A stretch of DNA of 64,000 nt from Dugong dugon (Eukaryota > Chordata > Mammalia > Sirenia > Dugongidae): positions 132,974,714 to 133,038,713 of the forward strand of contig CM057460.1 of the NCBI GenBank assembly GCA_030035585.1, read 5' to 3'. Of the stretch, positions 12,131 through 22,821 are shown one piece after another. Made by a program: the position numbers and the translations under genes. The notes under the pieces are model-generated. The model did no database searches. It had not been told where the DNA came from and saw only the letters and a list, made by a program, of their open reading frames with translations. Every line of letters begins with the position of its first letter. Position 1 is the stretch's first letter.

Positions 12131-12857
12131 CCTGTCCTGTTTTTGTAAGTGTTTTGATATTGTCTGCTGTCTTCAGGGCATTCAGTAGTTATTTTTCTCA
12201 TTTATTGATTGTAGATTTGTTTGTTTCATCCTTTGTTTTAAAAAAATTTTGACTATGTTTGAGCAGGCGGACTGTGTGTTCTTTGTTGTTTGTTCATCTG
12301 TGCACTCAATACTTTTCCAACTGGCAGGGTCAGTCACTCAGATATGGTACAGAAGGGCAGGTCTTGCTGAAGAGGAGTTACAGGGATGGGTTGTTTGTGG
12401 CAGTTACTACAGCCACCAGGGCAGGTCGGTAAACAGTGCAGGGTAGGTTCCAGTAGGCCATACCTGTACTGATTCGTGGTGTGATGTCAAGAGCACGGTG
12501 CAGGTAGGCAGGATGCTGTGGGGAGATTGTTATGTGTGGAGCGGTTGTTTTGTCACCCCCTGGACGCCCCATGAGGCTGCTTTCTCATACCCGCGTTTGC
12601 AGGTCTCCGATAGGAGTCCAGGATGGTGGATCCGCACTGTGTTAGCTGGTGGGGGACCTCTGCATGAATCTCTCCTCACTCTCCATTCTCTGTCAGTTTT
12701 CTCACTTCATTTGGTGCTTGGCTGAGTTCTTTATCTCCTAGTTTGATGTTTTAGGTTTTTAGGATTGTTGTATTCTCTGTTTGGCTTAGTTTTTTGGATC
12801 TTTGCTGTGGAGGGAGAGCGTGGTGCTTCTGCCTAGAGCGCCATTTTGCCAGAACTC
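12131..12857 (-). promoter_or_regulatory. Copy B L1 5' UTR, internally deleted
   Basis: The 5' end carries the 'ggcaaaatggcgctctaggc' start shared with copies A and C. About 1.2 kb present in copy A is missing here: the sequence jumps near 12550 from the ORF1-proximal block ('gttatgtgtggagc') to the cap-proximal block ('ggttgttttgtc'), removing all of the 282-bp tandem units. L1 5' UTRs normally hold an internal promoter; whether this shortened one was active cannot be read from sequence. Confidence 0.75.
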
Positions 12858-14259
12858 TGGTTGGGAGTATTTTTATTACCTTTTCAATCTCTTCTCTTGT
12901 TAAGGGTCCGTTCAGATTTTCAACATCACTTTGTTGTACTTTGGGTAGGTAGTGTGCTTCTAGAAATTTATCCATTTCCTCTAAGTTTTCAAATTTGTTG
13001 GAGTATAGTTTTTCATAATATTCTGTTATAATCCTTTTTATTTCAGTTGGGTCTGTTGTAATGTCCCCCGTTTCATTTCTTATTTGGGTTACTTGCATCC
13101 TCTCCTGTTTTTCTTTTGTCAGTCTGGCCAGTGGTTTGTCGATTTTGTTGATTCTTTCAATGAACCAACTTTCAGTTTTGTTGATTCTTTCTATTGGTTT
13201 TCTGTTCTCTATTTCATTTATTTCTGCTCTGATCTTTACTATTTCCTTTCTTCCAGTGGCTGTGGGCTTTTTTTGCTGTTCTCTTCTATTTGTTTGAGTT
13301 CTGTAGTTAATGTTTTGATTTTGTCCCTTTCTTCTTTTTTGATATGTGCATCTATTGCTATAAATTGTCCTCTGAGGACTGCTTTTGCTGTGTCCCAAAG
13401 GATTTGGTATGATGTGTTTTCATTCTCATTGGATTCTAGGAATTTTTTGCTTCCATCTCTGATTTCTTCTATACCCACTGATGTGTAAGCAGGGTATTAT
13501 TCAGTTTCCATGTAGTTGATTTTTTTTTTTCCTTTCTCTTTCTATTGTTAATTTCTATCTTCATGGCATTGTGGTCAGAGAAGATACTTTGAATTATCTC
13601 AACGTTTTGGATCTTGTCGATGATTGCTCTGTGGCCTAAGGTGTGGTCTACTCTGGAGAACATTCCATGTACATTTGAAAAGAATGTGTAATTTGCAGCA
13701 GTTGGATGGAGTGTTCTATATATGTCTATGAGGTCCAGTTGGCTGATTGTGCCCTTTAGGTCTTCTGTATCTTTGCAGAGTTTCTTCTTAGTTGTTCTGT
13801 CCTTTACCAAGCGTGGTGTGTTGAAGTCTCCTACTATTATTGTGGAACTGTCAATTTCTCTTTTCAGTGTTGTTAGAGTTTGTTTTATGTATTTTGGTGC
13901 CTTGTCACTGGGTGTGAAGATGTTTATTATTGTTATGTCTTCATGATGGATCCTCCCCTTAATCCTTATATAGTGTACTTCTTTGTCTTTTATGGTGGAT
14001 TTTGTTTTAAAGTCTATTTTATCTGAGATTAGTATCGCCACTCCTGCTCTTTTTGGTAGTTGTTAGCTTGGTATGTTTTTTTCCAACCTTTGACTTTTAA
14101 TAAATTCACATCTCTGTTTGTAAGGTGTGTCTCTTGTAGACAGCATATTGATGGATCCTGTTTTCTTATCCATTCTGTTACTCTCCATCTTTTTATGGGT
14201 TCATTGAGTCCTTTTACATTCAGTGTAATTATTGGTAGATGTGCGTTTGTTGCTGTCAT
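12858..14259 (-). pseudogene. L1 ORF2 5' part, copy A, truncated by fusion to copy B
   Basis: Starts with an ATG at 14259 (MTATNAHLP). The first 76 codons (to 14029) are followed by a frameshift, then the rest of the endonuclease at 14041-13469 with GDFN, the DHTLGH segment and SDH. Another shift leads to 13478-13239, then the RT-leading segment to 12858, where L1 sequence jumps straight into the 5' end of copy B. The palm domain with FADD is absent. From about 14028 to 13140 it is nearly identical to copy B, far more than the flanking parts. Confidence 0.9.
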
Positions 14260-14638
14260 TTTGTAGTGCTTTTTTTTTTATGGCGCTGATATTTTCTTTG
14301 TTCTTCTTACTCTCCTGTGCTGAGTTACTTATGTCTGTGGATTTTTTTTTTTCATTTCTTTTGTTTTTGTAGGTTTTGTTTTTTCTGAGGCTTTATGTTT
14401 TTCCTATTTATTTTTATGAGCATGTTTGGTAACTTTCTTTGTGGTTACCATGAATTTTACCCTTATCTTTCTAAGTTTGAAGAAGTGTATCATTGTCTTC
14501 CTCTCCATTAGAAGGTTCTATACCCATACCTTTTATTCCCTCTTTTATTGTTTTGATGTTGTTGTCATTTACAGATTAACTGCCCTGATTCCCTGTTGTA
14601 TTTCTTTTGGTTTTGGATAGTCCTTGAGAGTTCATTTC

Positions 14639-15654
14639 CTAGATTGGTATCTGGCTGGTACAATCCTGTGTCCTATATTCTGCCTGTGACTGAAGTTGTT
14701 TATTCTCAGATTGAAGAACTCCCTTTAATAACTCATGTAAGTTTGGTTTGGCTTTTACATATTCCCTTAATTGCTGTTTGTCTCGAAATGACCTAATTTC
14801 ACCATCAAATTTGAACGAGAGTTTGAAGTATAGATTATTTTTGGCGGGTAATTTTTTTCTTTCAGATTTTATATGTGTCATCCCATTGCCTTCTTGCCTG
14901 CATTGTTTCTGCAGAATAATCTGAGCTTAGTCTTATTGTTTCTCTTCTGTATGTGACTTCTTATTTTTCATGAGCTTCTCTCAGGATTCTTCGTTTGTCT
15001 TTGGTTTTGGGAGTGTGATTATGATATGCCTTGGTGATTTTCTTTTGGGGTCTATCCTATATGGGGTTCGTTGAGCTTCTTGGATGGCCAGCTTTTTATC
15101 TTTCATGATACTGGGGAAGTTTTCTGTCAGCAGTTCTTCAATGAGCCTCTCTGTGCTTTCTGTTTTCTCCCCTTGTTCTGGAACTCCAATTACTTGAAAT
15201 TTTTGGTTTTGATTGTATTCCACATAACTCTCAGTGTCTCTTCATTATTTTTGCTCTTTTTTCTGAGTTTTACTGACACAGATTTGTATCCAAGCGTTTG
15301 TCTTGAATTCCACTGATTCTGTCTTCCACCATTTCAAATCTGCTTTTCTGCCCTTCTATAACACTGTCCATTTCTGAAATCTTGTTGTTTATATTTTGGA
15401 TTTCTAATTGTTGTTTTTGTATACTTTCTGGTTGTGAATCTATTTTGACATTTTTCCTGCATTATTTTCCTGAATTCTTCCTATTTTTTGTCTGTATTTT
15501 CCATTAATTTTTTCCTCATTTTTGTCTGCTTTTTGCTTCAGTTCTTGGAGAATTCTGAGTATTAGAGATTTGAATTCCCATCAGGTATTTCTAGTGCCTT
15601 TTCCTCCCCTGGAAAGTCATCTGGTGTTTTATTTTGGATGCTTACTGGAGCCAT
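14639..15654 (-). pseudogene. L1 ORF1, copy A, broken
   Basis: The start is the ATG at 15654 (MAPVSIQNKT), which also gives the expected total of about 338 codons to the stop at 14639. Internal frameshifts and stops split it; the clearest open pieces are 15223-14981 (with the PKRKSPRHIIITL motif of the RNA-binding region) and 14881-14639 (C-terminus ending TSQIPI). More decayed than copy B ORF1. Confidence 0.87.
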
Positions 15655-17613
15655 CCTTTCCTGTTTTTGTAAATGTTTTGGTATTGTCTGCTGTCTTCAG
15701 GCAATTCAGTAGTTATTTTTCTCATTTATTGATTGTAGATTTGTTTGTTTTGTCCCTTTTTTTAAATTTGGCTATGTCTGAGCAGGCAGGCTGTGTGTTC
15801 TTTGTTGTTTGCTCATCTGTGGGTACAATACTTTTCACCTCCGTTTCCAACTGGCAGGGTCAGTCACTCAGATGTGGTACGGCATGGCAGGTCTAGCTGA
15901 AGAGGGGTTACGAGGATGGGTTGTTTGTGGCACTTACTACAGCCACCAGCATGGGTCAGTAATCATTGCAGGGCAGCTTCCAGTAGGCCGTGCTTGTGCT
16001 GCTTGGTGGTGTGATGTTAAGCGCACGGTGCAGGTAGGCAGGATGAAGCGGGGAGATTGTTATGTGTGGAGCTAAGATGTGTATGGGAGAGAGGAGAGAG
16101 GAACAGGAGCCAAAAACATACAAAAAAACAAAAAAGAATGCTAGGGGAGCTTGCCGTTGGAGTGGAGAGATGTGAGACTATGAAATGGAGAAAAACAGAA
16201 AGGAGAAGAGGGAGAAAAGAAAAGAATGAATAAATAAAAATCAGAAAAGTTAAAGAACAGCAAAATTCCCAGGGATCCCACCGGTGTAGCTATGAGGTCT
16301 GGAGAAATTGTTCTCAGGAGTTGTAGTACAGCCTGTCTAGAAGCCGTAGAGGCATACAACATCAGGTATTCAGGGAACAGAAAGAGAAGGAAGATATAGA
16401 GAGAGAAGCAAGAGAGTAATGAAGAAAGACAAAACGAGAAAAAGAGAGAAATGAAAACAAAACAAATTTAAAAAAAAAGTACAAGAGAAACCCCCAAAAA
16501 ACAGAAAAAAAAAATATCCAAAAAAGAAATGCCCTCAGGGATCCATCTGCACGTCTGTGCAAGCCTAGGGGGTAGGTTCCAAGCCACGCTGCACCACCTG
16601 GCCAGAATGGGGCCCCCAACTCAAGAAAAGGAAAAGAAAACAAACAAACCATTCAAAACAAACAAATTAACAAAAGCTTTGCAATCCCACCAGCACTGCA
16701 GCCCAGACCGGGAAGCAGCTCCACACTCAAATGGAGCACCACAACCCCTCAGGAAGAAGCAAAGATGGCATACGGAGCCAGGTATTTGAGCGAAAGGAGG
16801 GGGAGGTGGTGAGAGGTAAGGAAGAAATCAAAAGAAGCAGAAGAAAGCAACACCAGTAGGCAACAAATGGCACTCAGGGAATGAGCTAGTGAGGGCTGGT
16901 GGAATCCAAGCAACTGGTGTTTCCAGGACAAGAGACTGTGTCCTTGGGAAGCAGAGGAGGCTGAGTGTGGGTGAAGAGGGGTTGGGGGTGGCAAAGTGTA
17001 TATCACAAATTACTGGAGCTCCACAGCCCCTCAGGAAGAAGCAAAGATGGCGCATGGAGCCAGGTATTTGAGCAAAAGGAGGGGGAGGTGGTGAGAGGTA
17101 AGGAAGAAATCAAAAGAAGCGGAAAAAAAGCAACACCAGCAGCAAACAAATGGCACTCAGAGAGCCGGCCCTTTCGGGTGGGGGGAATCCAAGCAGCCAG
17201 TGCTTCCTGGACAAGAGATTGTGGCCACAGGAAGCAGAGGAGGCTAAGTGGGGGTGAAGAAGTGTGGGGGGTGTGAAAGCATATATCACAAATTTCCAGT
17301 TGTTTTGTCTCCTGCTGGAAGATCCGTGAAGCTGCTTTCTTGTACTCCCTGTTTGCTGGTCTCCGATAGAAGTCCAAGATGGTGGATCCATGCTGCATTA
17401 GTTTATAGGGGACCACTGCATGAATCTTTCCTTGCTCTCTATTCTCTGTCAGTTTTCTTACTCCTTTTGGTGCTTGGCTGAGTTCTTTATCTCTTCATTT
17501 GATGTTTTAGGGTTTCAGGATTGTTGTTTTCTGTGTTTGGCTTAGTTTTTTGGATCTTTGCTGTGGAGGGACAGTGTGGTACTTCTGCCTAGAACATCAT
17601 TTTGCCAGAAGTC
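15655..17613 (-). promoter_or_regulatory. Copy A L1 5' UTR with two tandem 282-bp units
   Basis: Long (almost 2 kb) 5' UTR ending at the TSD. It contains two head-to-tail copies of a 282-bp unit, at about 16749-17030 and 17031-17300, marked by the repeated 'tcaggaagaagcaaagatgg' and 'aggagggggaggtggtgaga' blocks. The plus-strand view is strongly purine-rich. Copy C has one unit and copy B none. Repeated 5' UTR units are known as promoter monomers in mouse L1; that these play the same role is inference. Confidence 0.8.
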
Positions 17614-17629
17614 TACGTAAGCTATTTTT

Positions 17630-18779
17630 ACATAATTATTTTGTTTCAATAAAAATAATATTAACTAAGTCAATTTTCTATAAAAATACATCTAGATTTT
17701 CTTTTTTTAGTTATATTGGATTAAGAAGTTTGTTAGGGAAAACTGACAGTTTTACATATTTTAATTCCTAAATACTTTGTAATTTTGGTATTTTATTTTC
17801 TATTATACTTTCTAAATGAATACAGAGGGTACAGAGAAATGCTATTGCTATTGATTTCTATAAGGTGATCTTATACTTAGGAACTTTATCAATAGATATA
17901 TTTATTTTTCTAATTGGTAGGATATTCCTGCCTTCTTTTTTTTATGTGTTACGCATTTGAGGGTCACAGACAAAAGGGTCATCCCAGTCCTAATTAAAAT
18001 TGCATCAGCTATAACTTTATATTGTCTAACTTTCCATCTTTCTAGCTCCCTAGCTTTATTCTTCCTTTTATCAACATTTGAACCTCATTCTGGAGATCTT
18101 CTTATACTATTCAAATATAATATGTGAGATATAAATTTCTTTTTTTTTCCAAATGTCTGCTCAATTTTAAATAACCTATTTATTGGATTGCCACGGATGT
18201 ATGTAGCTGTTAACTTTCTTGTATTTCCCATGAAGATGATAGTAATAATGATAGTATTATCACTTATTTCAAAACTTATGTCTCATATTTCTTACTTTTT
18301 TTAGCTACGTTGCATGTCTAACAGCAGTAACCAAATACTACTTTATATGATAATGTTTTAATTCCAGTCTTAAAATGAAGCCTTATGTTTCTCTATTAAA
18401 ACTATTTGTTGTAAAACCTATTTGTTGTAGACTTTATCTGTATAATTAATTACACTAAATTCACTTTATTTTTAATCAGAAATATGTATTATTATTAATA
18501 GATTTTATCTGCATTTATCATCTGATTTTTTTGATAATCATGTGTTTTTTTGTCCTCCATTATAATCTATTATGCTGTGAGTTACATCAATAGAATTTTT
18601 TTGATATTGACATATATTTAAATCTCTGTGAAAAAAATAGTTCATTTGGAGAAAAACTTTTCAAAATTGTATTCATCAATGAAATAAGACTCGTCATAAA
18701 TATATAGCTCAATGATTTTGTTTTTGTCAAAGAGAACAGGTCTATGTAAGCACATAGATGAAGACATCAGTTTTTAAAA
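17630..18779. other. Unannotated AT-rich DNA
   Basis: No gene or repeat recognised. Very AT-rich, with T and A runs and no open frame of note. Confidence 0.4.
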
Positions 18780-20150
18780 TATCACCAACATCCAGAACTG
18801 TTTTTTTGTGTTCCTCCCAGTAAACATCACCTCCAAACTCAACCACTATTTTGGCTTACATCACTACAGATTCATATTTGCCTATTTTGAAATTGCATAC
18901 ACATGTTATAATAAAGTCTGTCTTTGTTCTCAATATCATATCTATAACATTCATCCATTTGCTTTTGTGTTGTAGTAGTTCATATTTTTTTAAAATTTTA
19001 TTGTTATACATTAAGTGAAAGTTTACTATTCAAGTTAGTCTCTCATACAAAAATTTATACATACATTGTTATGTGACCCTTGTTGCTCTCCCTATACTGT
19101 GACAGCACACTCCTCCTTTCCACCCCTGATTTCCCGTTTCCGTTCAATGAGCTCTTGACCCTCTCTGCCTTCTCATCTTGCCTCTGGACAGGAGGTTCCC
19201 ATTTAGTCTTTTTATCTATTTGAGCTAAGAATCATAGTCTTCCCGAGCATCATTTTATGTCCCATAGTCCAGTCTAATCTTTGTCTGAAGAGTTGGCTTC
19301 AGGAATAGTTTTAGTTTTGGGCTAGCAGAGTCCAGGGGCTATGTCTTCCAGGGTTCCTCCAGTCCCAATTAAACCATCAAGTCTGGTCTTTTTGCTAGAA
19401 TTTGAGTTCTGCACCCCACTTTTCTCCTGCTCCATCAGGGACTCTCTATTGTGTTCCCTGCCACGGCGGTCATTGGGGGTAGCCTGGCACCATCTAGTTC
19501 TTCTGGTCTCAGGCTGATGAAGTCTCTGGTTTATGCGGTCCTTTCTGTGTCTTGGGCTAATATTTTCCTTTTGTCTTTGGTGTTCTTTTCTTCTTTACTC
19601 CAGGTGGGTTGGGACCAATTGATGCATCTTAGATGGCTGCTCACTAGCTTTTAAGACCCGAGACACCACTCACCAAAGTAAGATGCTGAACATTTTCTTA
19701 ATAAACTTTGTTATGCCAGTTGACCTAGATATCCCCTGAAATCATGGTTCCCAGACTCCTGCCCCTGCTTCTCTGTCCCTCGAAGTGTTTGGTTGTATTC
19801 AGGAAACTTCTTAGCTTTGGTTTAGTCCAGTTGTGTTGACTTCCCCTGTATTGTGTGTTGTCATTCCCTTCACCTAAGATAATTCTTGTCTACTATCTAG
19901 TTAGTGTAGTGTCACATATTTTTCTTTTGTTTCACGGAATTCCATTGTGTATTCCAATTTACTTATTTATTCTAAGATGGATGGAAAGGTTATTCACGGT
20001 TTTAATCTCTTATGAATAATGGAGCTTTGTACAATCTTTTGGTGCACATAGGCCTTTATTTCCTTAGTAAGCATATGGTCAGCCTTGGTAGATCTTACCA
20101 AATACTTTTACAAAGTGGTTGTTTCAGTTTAAAGCCCCCTGTTCATACAG
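18780..20150 (-). mobile_element. Old L1M 3' part, interrupted by a younger L1 3' UTR
   Basis: The flanks 18780-18971 and 19923-20150 together read as the 3' end of an old mammalian L1 on the minus strand ('attccattgtgtattcc', 'gaataatggagctttgtaca', 'caaagtggttgtttcagttt'). The interruption at 18972-19922 is a separate young L1 end. The right edge meets the RTE starting near 20151. Confidence 0.7.
18972..19922 (-). mobile_element. 5'-truncated L1, 3' UTR only, with approximate TSD
   Basis: About 917 bp (18989-19905) of L1 3' UTR of the copy E type ('gacagcacactcctcctttc', 'gtctggtctttttgctagaa' blocks shared with 55900-56760). The poly-A end faces left. The flanks gtagtagttcatatttt (18972-18988) and gtagtgtcacatatttt (19906-19922) look like a diverged TSD. 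No coding sequence. Confidence 0.72.
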
Positions 20151-20559
20151 ACCACTACTCGTCCATTACTTTGTCATTCTGTGATGGCTTACATATTGCT
20201 GTGATGCTGGAAGCTATGCCACGAATATTTCAAATACCAGCAGGGTCACCCATGGTGGACAGGTTTCAATAGAGCTTCCAGACTAAGACACTCTAGGAAG
20301 AAAGTCTTGGCTACCTACTCCTAAAAAAAGTAATCAGTGAAAACCTTATGAATAGTAATGGAACACTATCTGATATAGTGCCAGAAGATGAACACCTCCG
20401 GTTGGAAGGCACTCAAAATGTGACTAAAGAAGAGCCACCTACTTAAAGTATAGTCAACCTTAATGATGTGGATGGAATAAAACTTTCAGGACCTTCATAA
20501 CCTGATGTGGCAAGACTCACAATAAGAAGAAACATCTGTAAACATCTTTAATAATCAGA

Positions 20560-22800
20560 ACATGGAATGTACAAAGTATGAATACAGGAAAACAGGAGTC
20601 ATCAAAAATCAAATGGAATTCATAAAGATTGATAACCTAGGCATTAGTGAAATGAAATGGACTGGTACTTACCATTCTGAATCACATAATCGTATGTTCT
20701 ACTCTGACAGGAATGACAATTTGAAGAGGAATAGTATGGTACAACGCTGTCAGTGATAGGAAAATATCCATATGCCTACAAATAAGAACAGTTAATATGA
20801 CTATTATTCAAATTTATGCACCAACTGCTAACGCCAAGATGAAGATATTGAAGATTTTTACCAACTTCTTCAGTCTGAAATTGATCAAACGTAATCAAAA
20901 TGAATTGATAACTACTGGTGATTGGAATGTGAAAGATGGAAACAAACAAGAAGGAAGAGTAGCTGGAAAATATGGTTTTGATTTTAGAAATGATGCTGAA
21001 GATCACACGATTGAATTTTGCAAGACCAAAGACTTATTCATTGCAAATACCGGTTTCTCAAAAGTATTTAAACGTCTACTATACTTGTGGACCTCTATGT
21101 ATGAAATACACAGGAATCAAATTGACTATCTCTGTGGAAAGAGACAATGGAGAAGCTCAATATCATCAGTGAGAACAAGGCCGGGGGCTAAATGAGGAGA
21201 ACACCACCAATTGCTCCTATGCAAGTTAAAGTTGAAGCTGAAGAAAATTAAAACAAGTCCACAAGAGCCAAAATACAACCTTGAGTATATCCCACCTGAA
21301 TATAGAGACTATCCTGAGAATAGATTTGATGCACTGAACACTAATGACCAAAGACCAAACAAGCTTTTGATGACATCAAGGACATCATACATGAAGAAAG
21401 TAAAAGGTCATTAAAGAAAGAAAATAAAAGACCAAAATGAATGTCAGAAGAGACTCTGAAGCTTGCTCTTCAAAGCAGAGTAGCTAAAGACAATGGAAGA
21501 AATGATGAAGTTAAAGAGCTGAACAGAAGATTTCAAAGGACAGCTTGAGAAGACAAAGTATTATAATGAAATGTGAAAAGACTTCGGGTAAGAAAACCGA
21601 AAAGGAAGAACATCTTGACATTTCTCAAGCTTGAGGAAAAAATTCAAGCCGTGAGTTGCAATATCGAAGAATTCCATGGGAAAAAAATTGAATGACACAG
21701 GAAGCATCAAAAGATGATGGAAAAAGTACACAGAGTCACTGTACCAAAAAGAATTGGTCAACTTTTAGCCATTTCTGGAGGTAGCATATGATCAAGAACC
21801 AATGGCACTGAAGGAAGAAGTCCAAGCTACACTGAAGGCACTGGCAAAAAACAAGGCTCCAGGAATTGATGGAATATGAATTGAGATGTTTCAACAAATG
21901 GATGCAACCTTGGAAGCACTCATTCATCTATGCCAAGAAATTTAGAAGACAGCTACCTGGCCAACAGACTAGAAGAGATCATATTCATGCCCATTCCAAA
22001 GAAAGGTGATCCGAAGAATTGGAAAATTATTGGACAATATAATTAATATCACACACAAGTAAAATTTCACTAAAGGTCATTCACAAGCGATTGCAGAAGT
22101 ACATTGACAGAGAACCACCAGAAATACAAGCCAGATTCACAAGAACAATTGGAAAAAGGGATATCCTTGCTGATGTCAGATAGATGTTGGCTGATAGCAG
22201 ATCATACCAGAAAGATGTTTACCTGTTTTTTATTGACTATGCAAAGGTATTCAGTTCTGTGGATCATACCAAATTATAGATAACATTGCAAAGAACAGGA
22301 ATTCCAGAACACTTCATTGTGCTCATGTGGAACCTGCACATAGACCAACTGGCAGCCCTTCAAAGCGAATAACAGAATACTGAGCCCTGGTGGCATAGTG
22401 ATTAAGTACTATGGCTGTTAACCAAAAGGTCAGCTGTTTGAATCCTCCAGCCACTCCTTGGAAACCCTATGGGACAGTTCTACTCTGTCCTATAGGGTGG
22501 CTATGAGTTGGAATTGACTTGACGGCAAGAGGTTTTGTTTTTGGTTTTGAGTGGTTTAAAATCAGGAAACGTGTGCATCAGAGCTCTCTCCTTTCACCAT
22601 ATGCCGAGCAAATATTCCAAAAAGCTGGACTATGTAGAGAACAATGTGGCATCAGGATTGAAGGAAGACTCATTAACAACCTGTGATATGAGGATGACAA
22701 AACTTTTCTTGCTGAAAGCTAAGAGGACTTGAATGACTTACTGATGAAGGTCAAAGACTATAGTTTACAGCATGGATCATGACTCTACAAAAAGAAAACA
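20560..22800 (+). pseudogene. RTE endonuclease-reverse transcriptase, broken
   Basis: Endonuclease pieces appear in order: the LGISEMKW segment near 20660, IIQIYAPT near 20800, GDWN near 20920 and RNQIDY near 21115 (frames 20560-20756 and 20797-21195). After a linker (21211-21414) come RT fragments: the PGIDG-like region near 21860, LISHTSK near 22050, and the FIDYAK box near 22230. Many stops and shifts separate them. RTE proteins combine AP-like endonuclease and RT in one frame of about 1,000 codons, which fits the span. The AfroSINE splits the part after FIDYAK. The final part lies beyond L1 copy C. Confidence 0.85.
22381..22549 (+). repeat. AfroSINE, short variant, inside RTE
   Basis: Complete plus-strand short SINE: tRNA-like head 'gagccctggtggcatagtg', B-box-like 'ggtcagctgtttgaatcc', body 'acagttctactctgtcctat', RTE-like tail 'gagttggaattgacttgac' and a T/G-rich end. 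It interrupts the RTE frame, so it is younger than that RTE copy. The head is tRNA-derived but not a functional tRNA gene. Confidence 0.9.
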
Positions 22801-22821
22801 AAAATCCCGAAAATGGGCCAA

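Larger units (their letters stand above)
5919..17629 (-). mobile_element. Compound L1 (5' half of copy A fused to full copy B) in one TSD
   Basis: Read on the minus strand: L1 5' UTR, ORF1 and ORF2 up to the start of the reverse transcriptase (17613 down to 12858, copy A), then another complete L1 from 5' UTR to poly-A (12857 down to 5935, copy B). The left flank at 5919-5934 and the right flank at 17614-17629 are a 16-bp direct repeat with one mismatch (tacctaagctattttt / tacgtaagctattttt). Copy B has no TSD of its own at 12858, so the block behaves as one insertion or as a recombined nest. Confidence 0.85.
20151..22821 (+). mobile_element. RTE (Bov-B-like) LINE, 5' and middle part
   Basis: Begins 'accactactcgtccatta', runs through a non-coding lead and the broken endonuclease-RT frame, and is cut at 22821 by L1 copy C. 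The rest resumes at 30871. It also carries an AfroSINE at 22381-22549. Together the two parts make the most complete RTE in the window, lacking only roughly the last 200 bp of the 3' end. Confidence 0.88.

Noticed and set aside
9540-12252. Plus-strand Ser/Phe/Leu-rich frames
   Set aside because: They are antisense shadows of L1 ORF1 and ORF2 on the minus strand. The same holds for 13061-13488 and 60417-61313.
20012-20272. 86-codon plus-strand frame
   Set aside because: Crosses the junction of an old L1 (antisense) and the RTE 5' lead; no coding meaning.
22381-22455. tRNA gene
   Set aside because: This is the tRNA-derived head of a SINE; it cannot be folded into a complete cloverleaf and sits in a repeat with many diverged copies.
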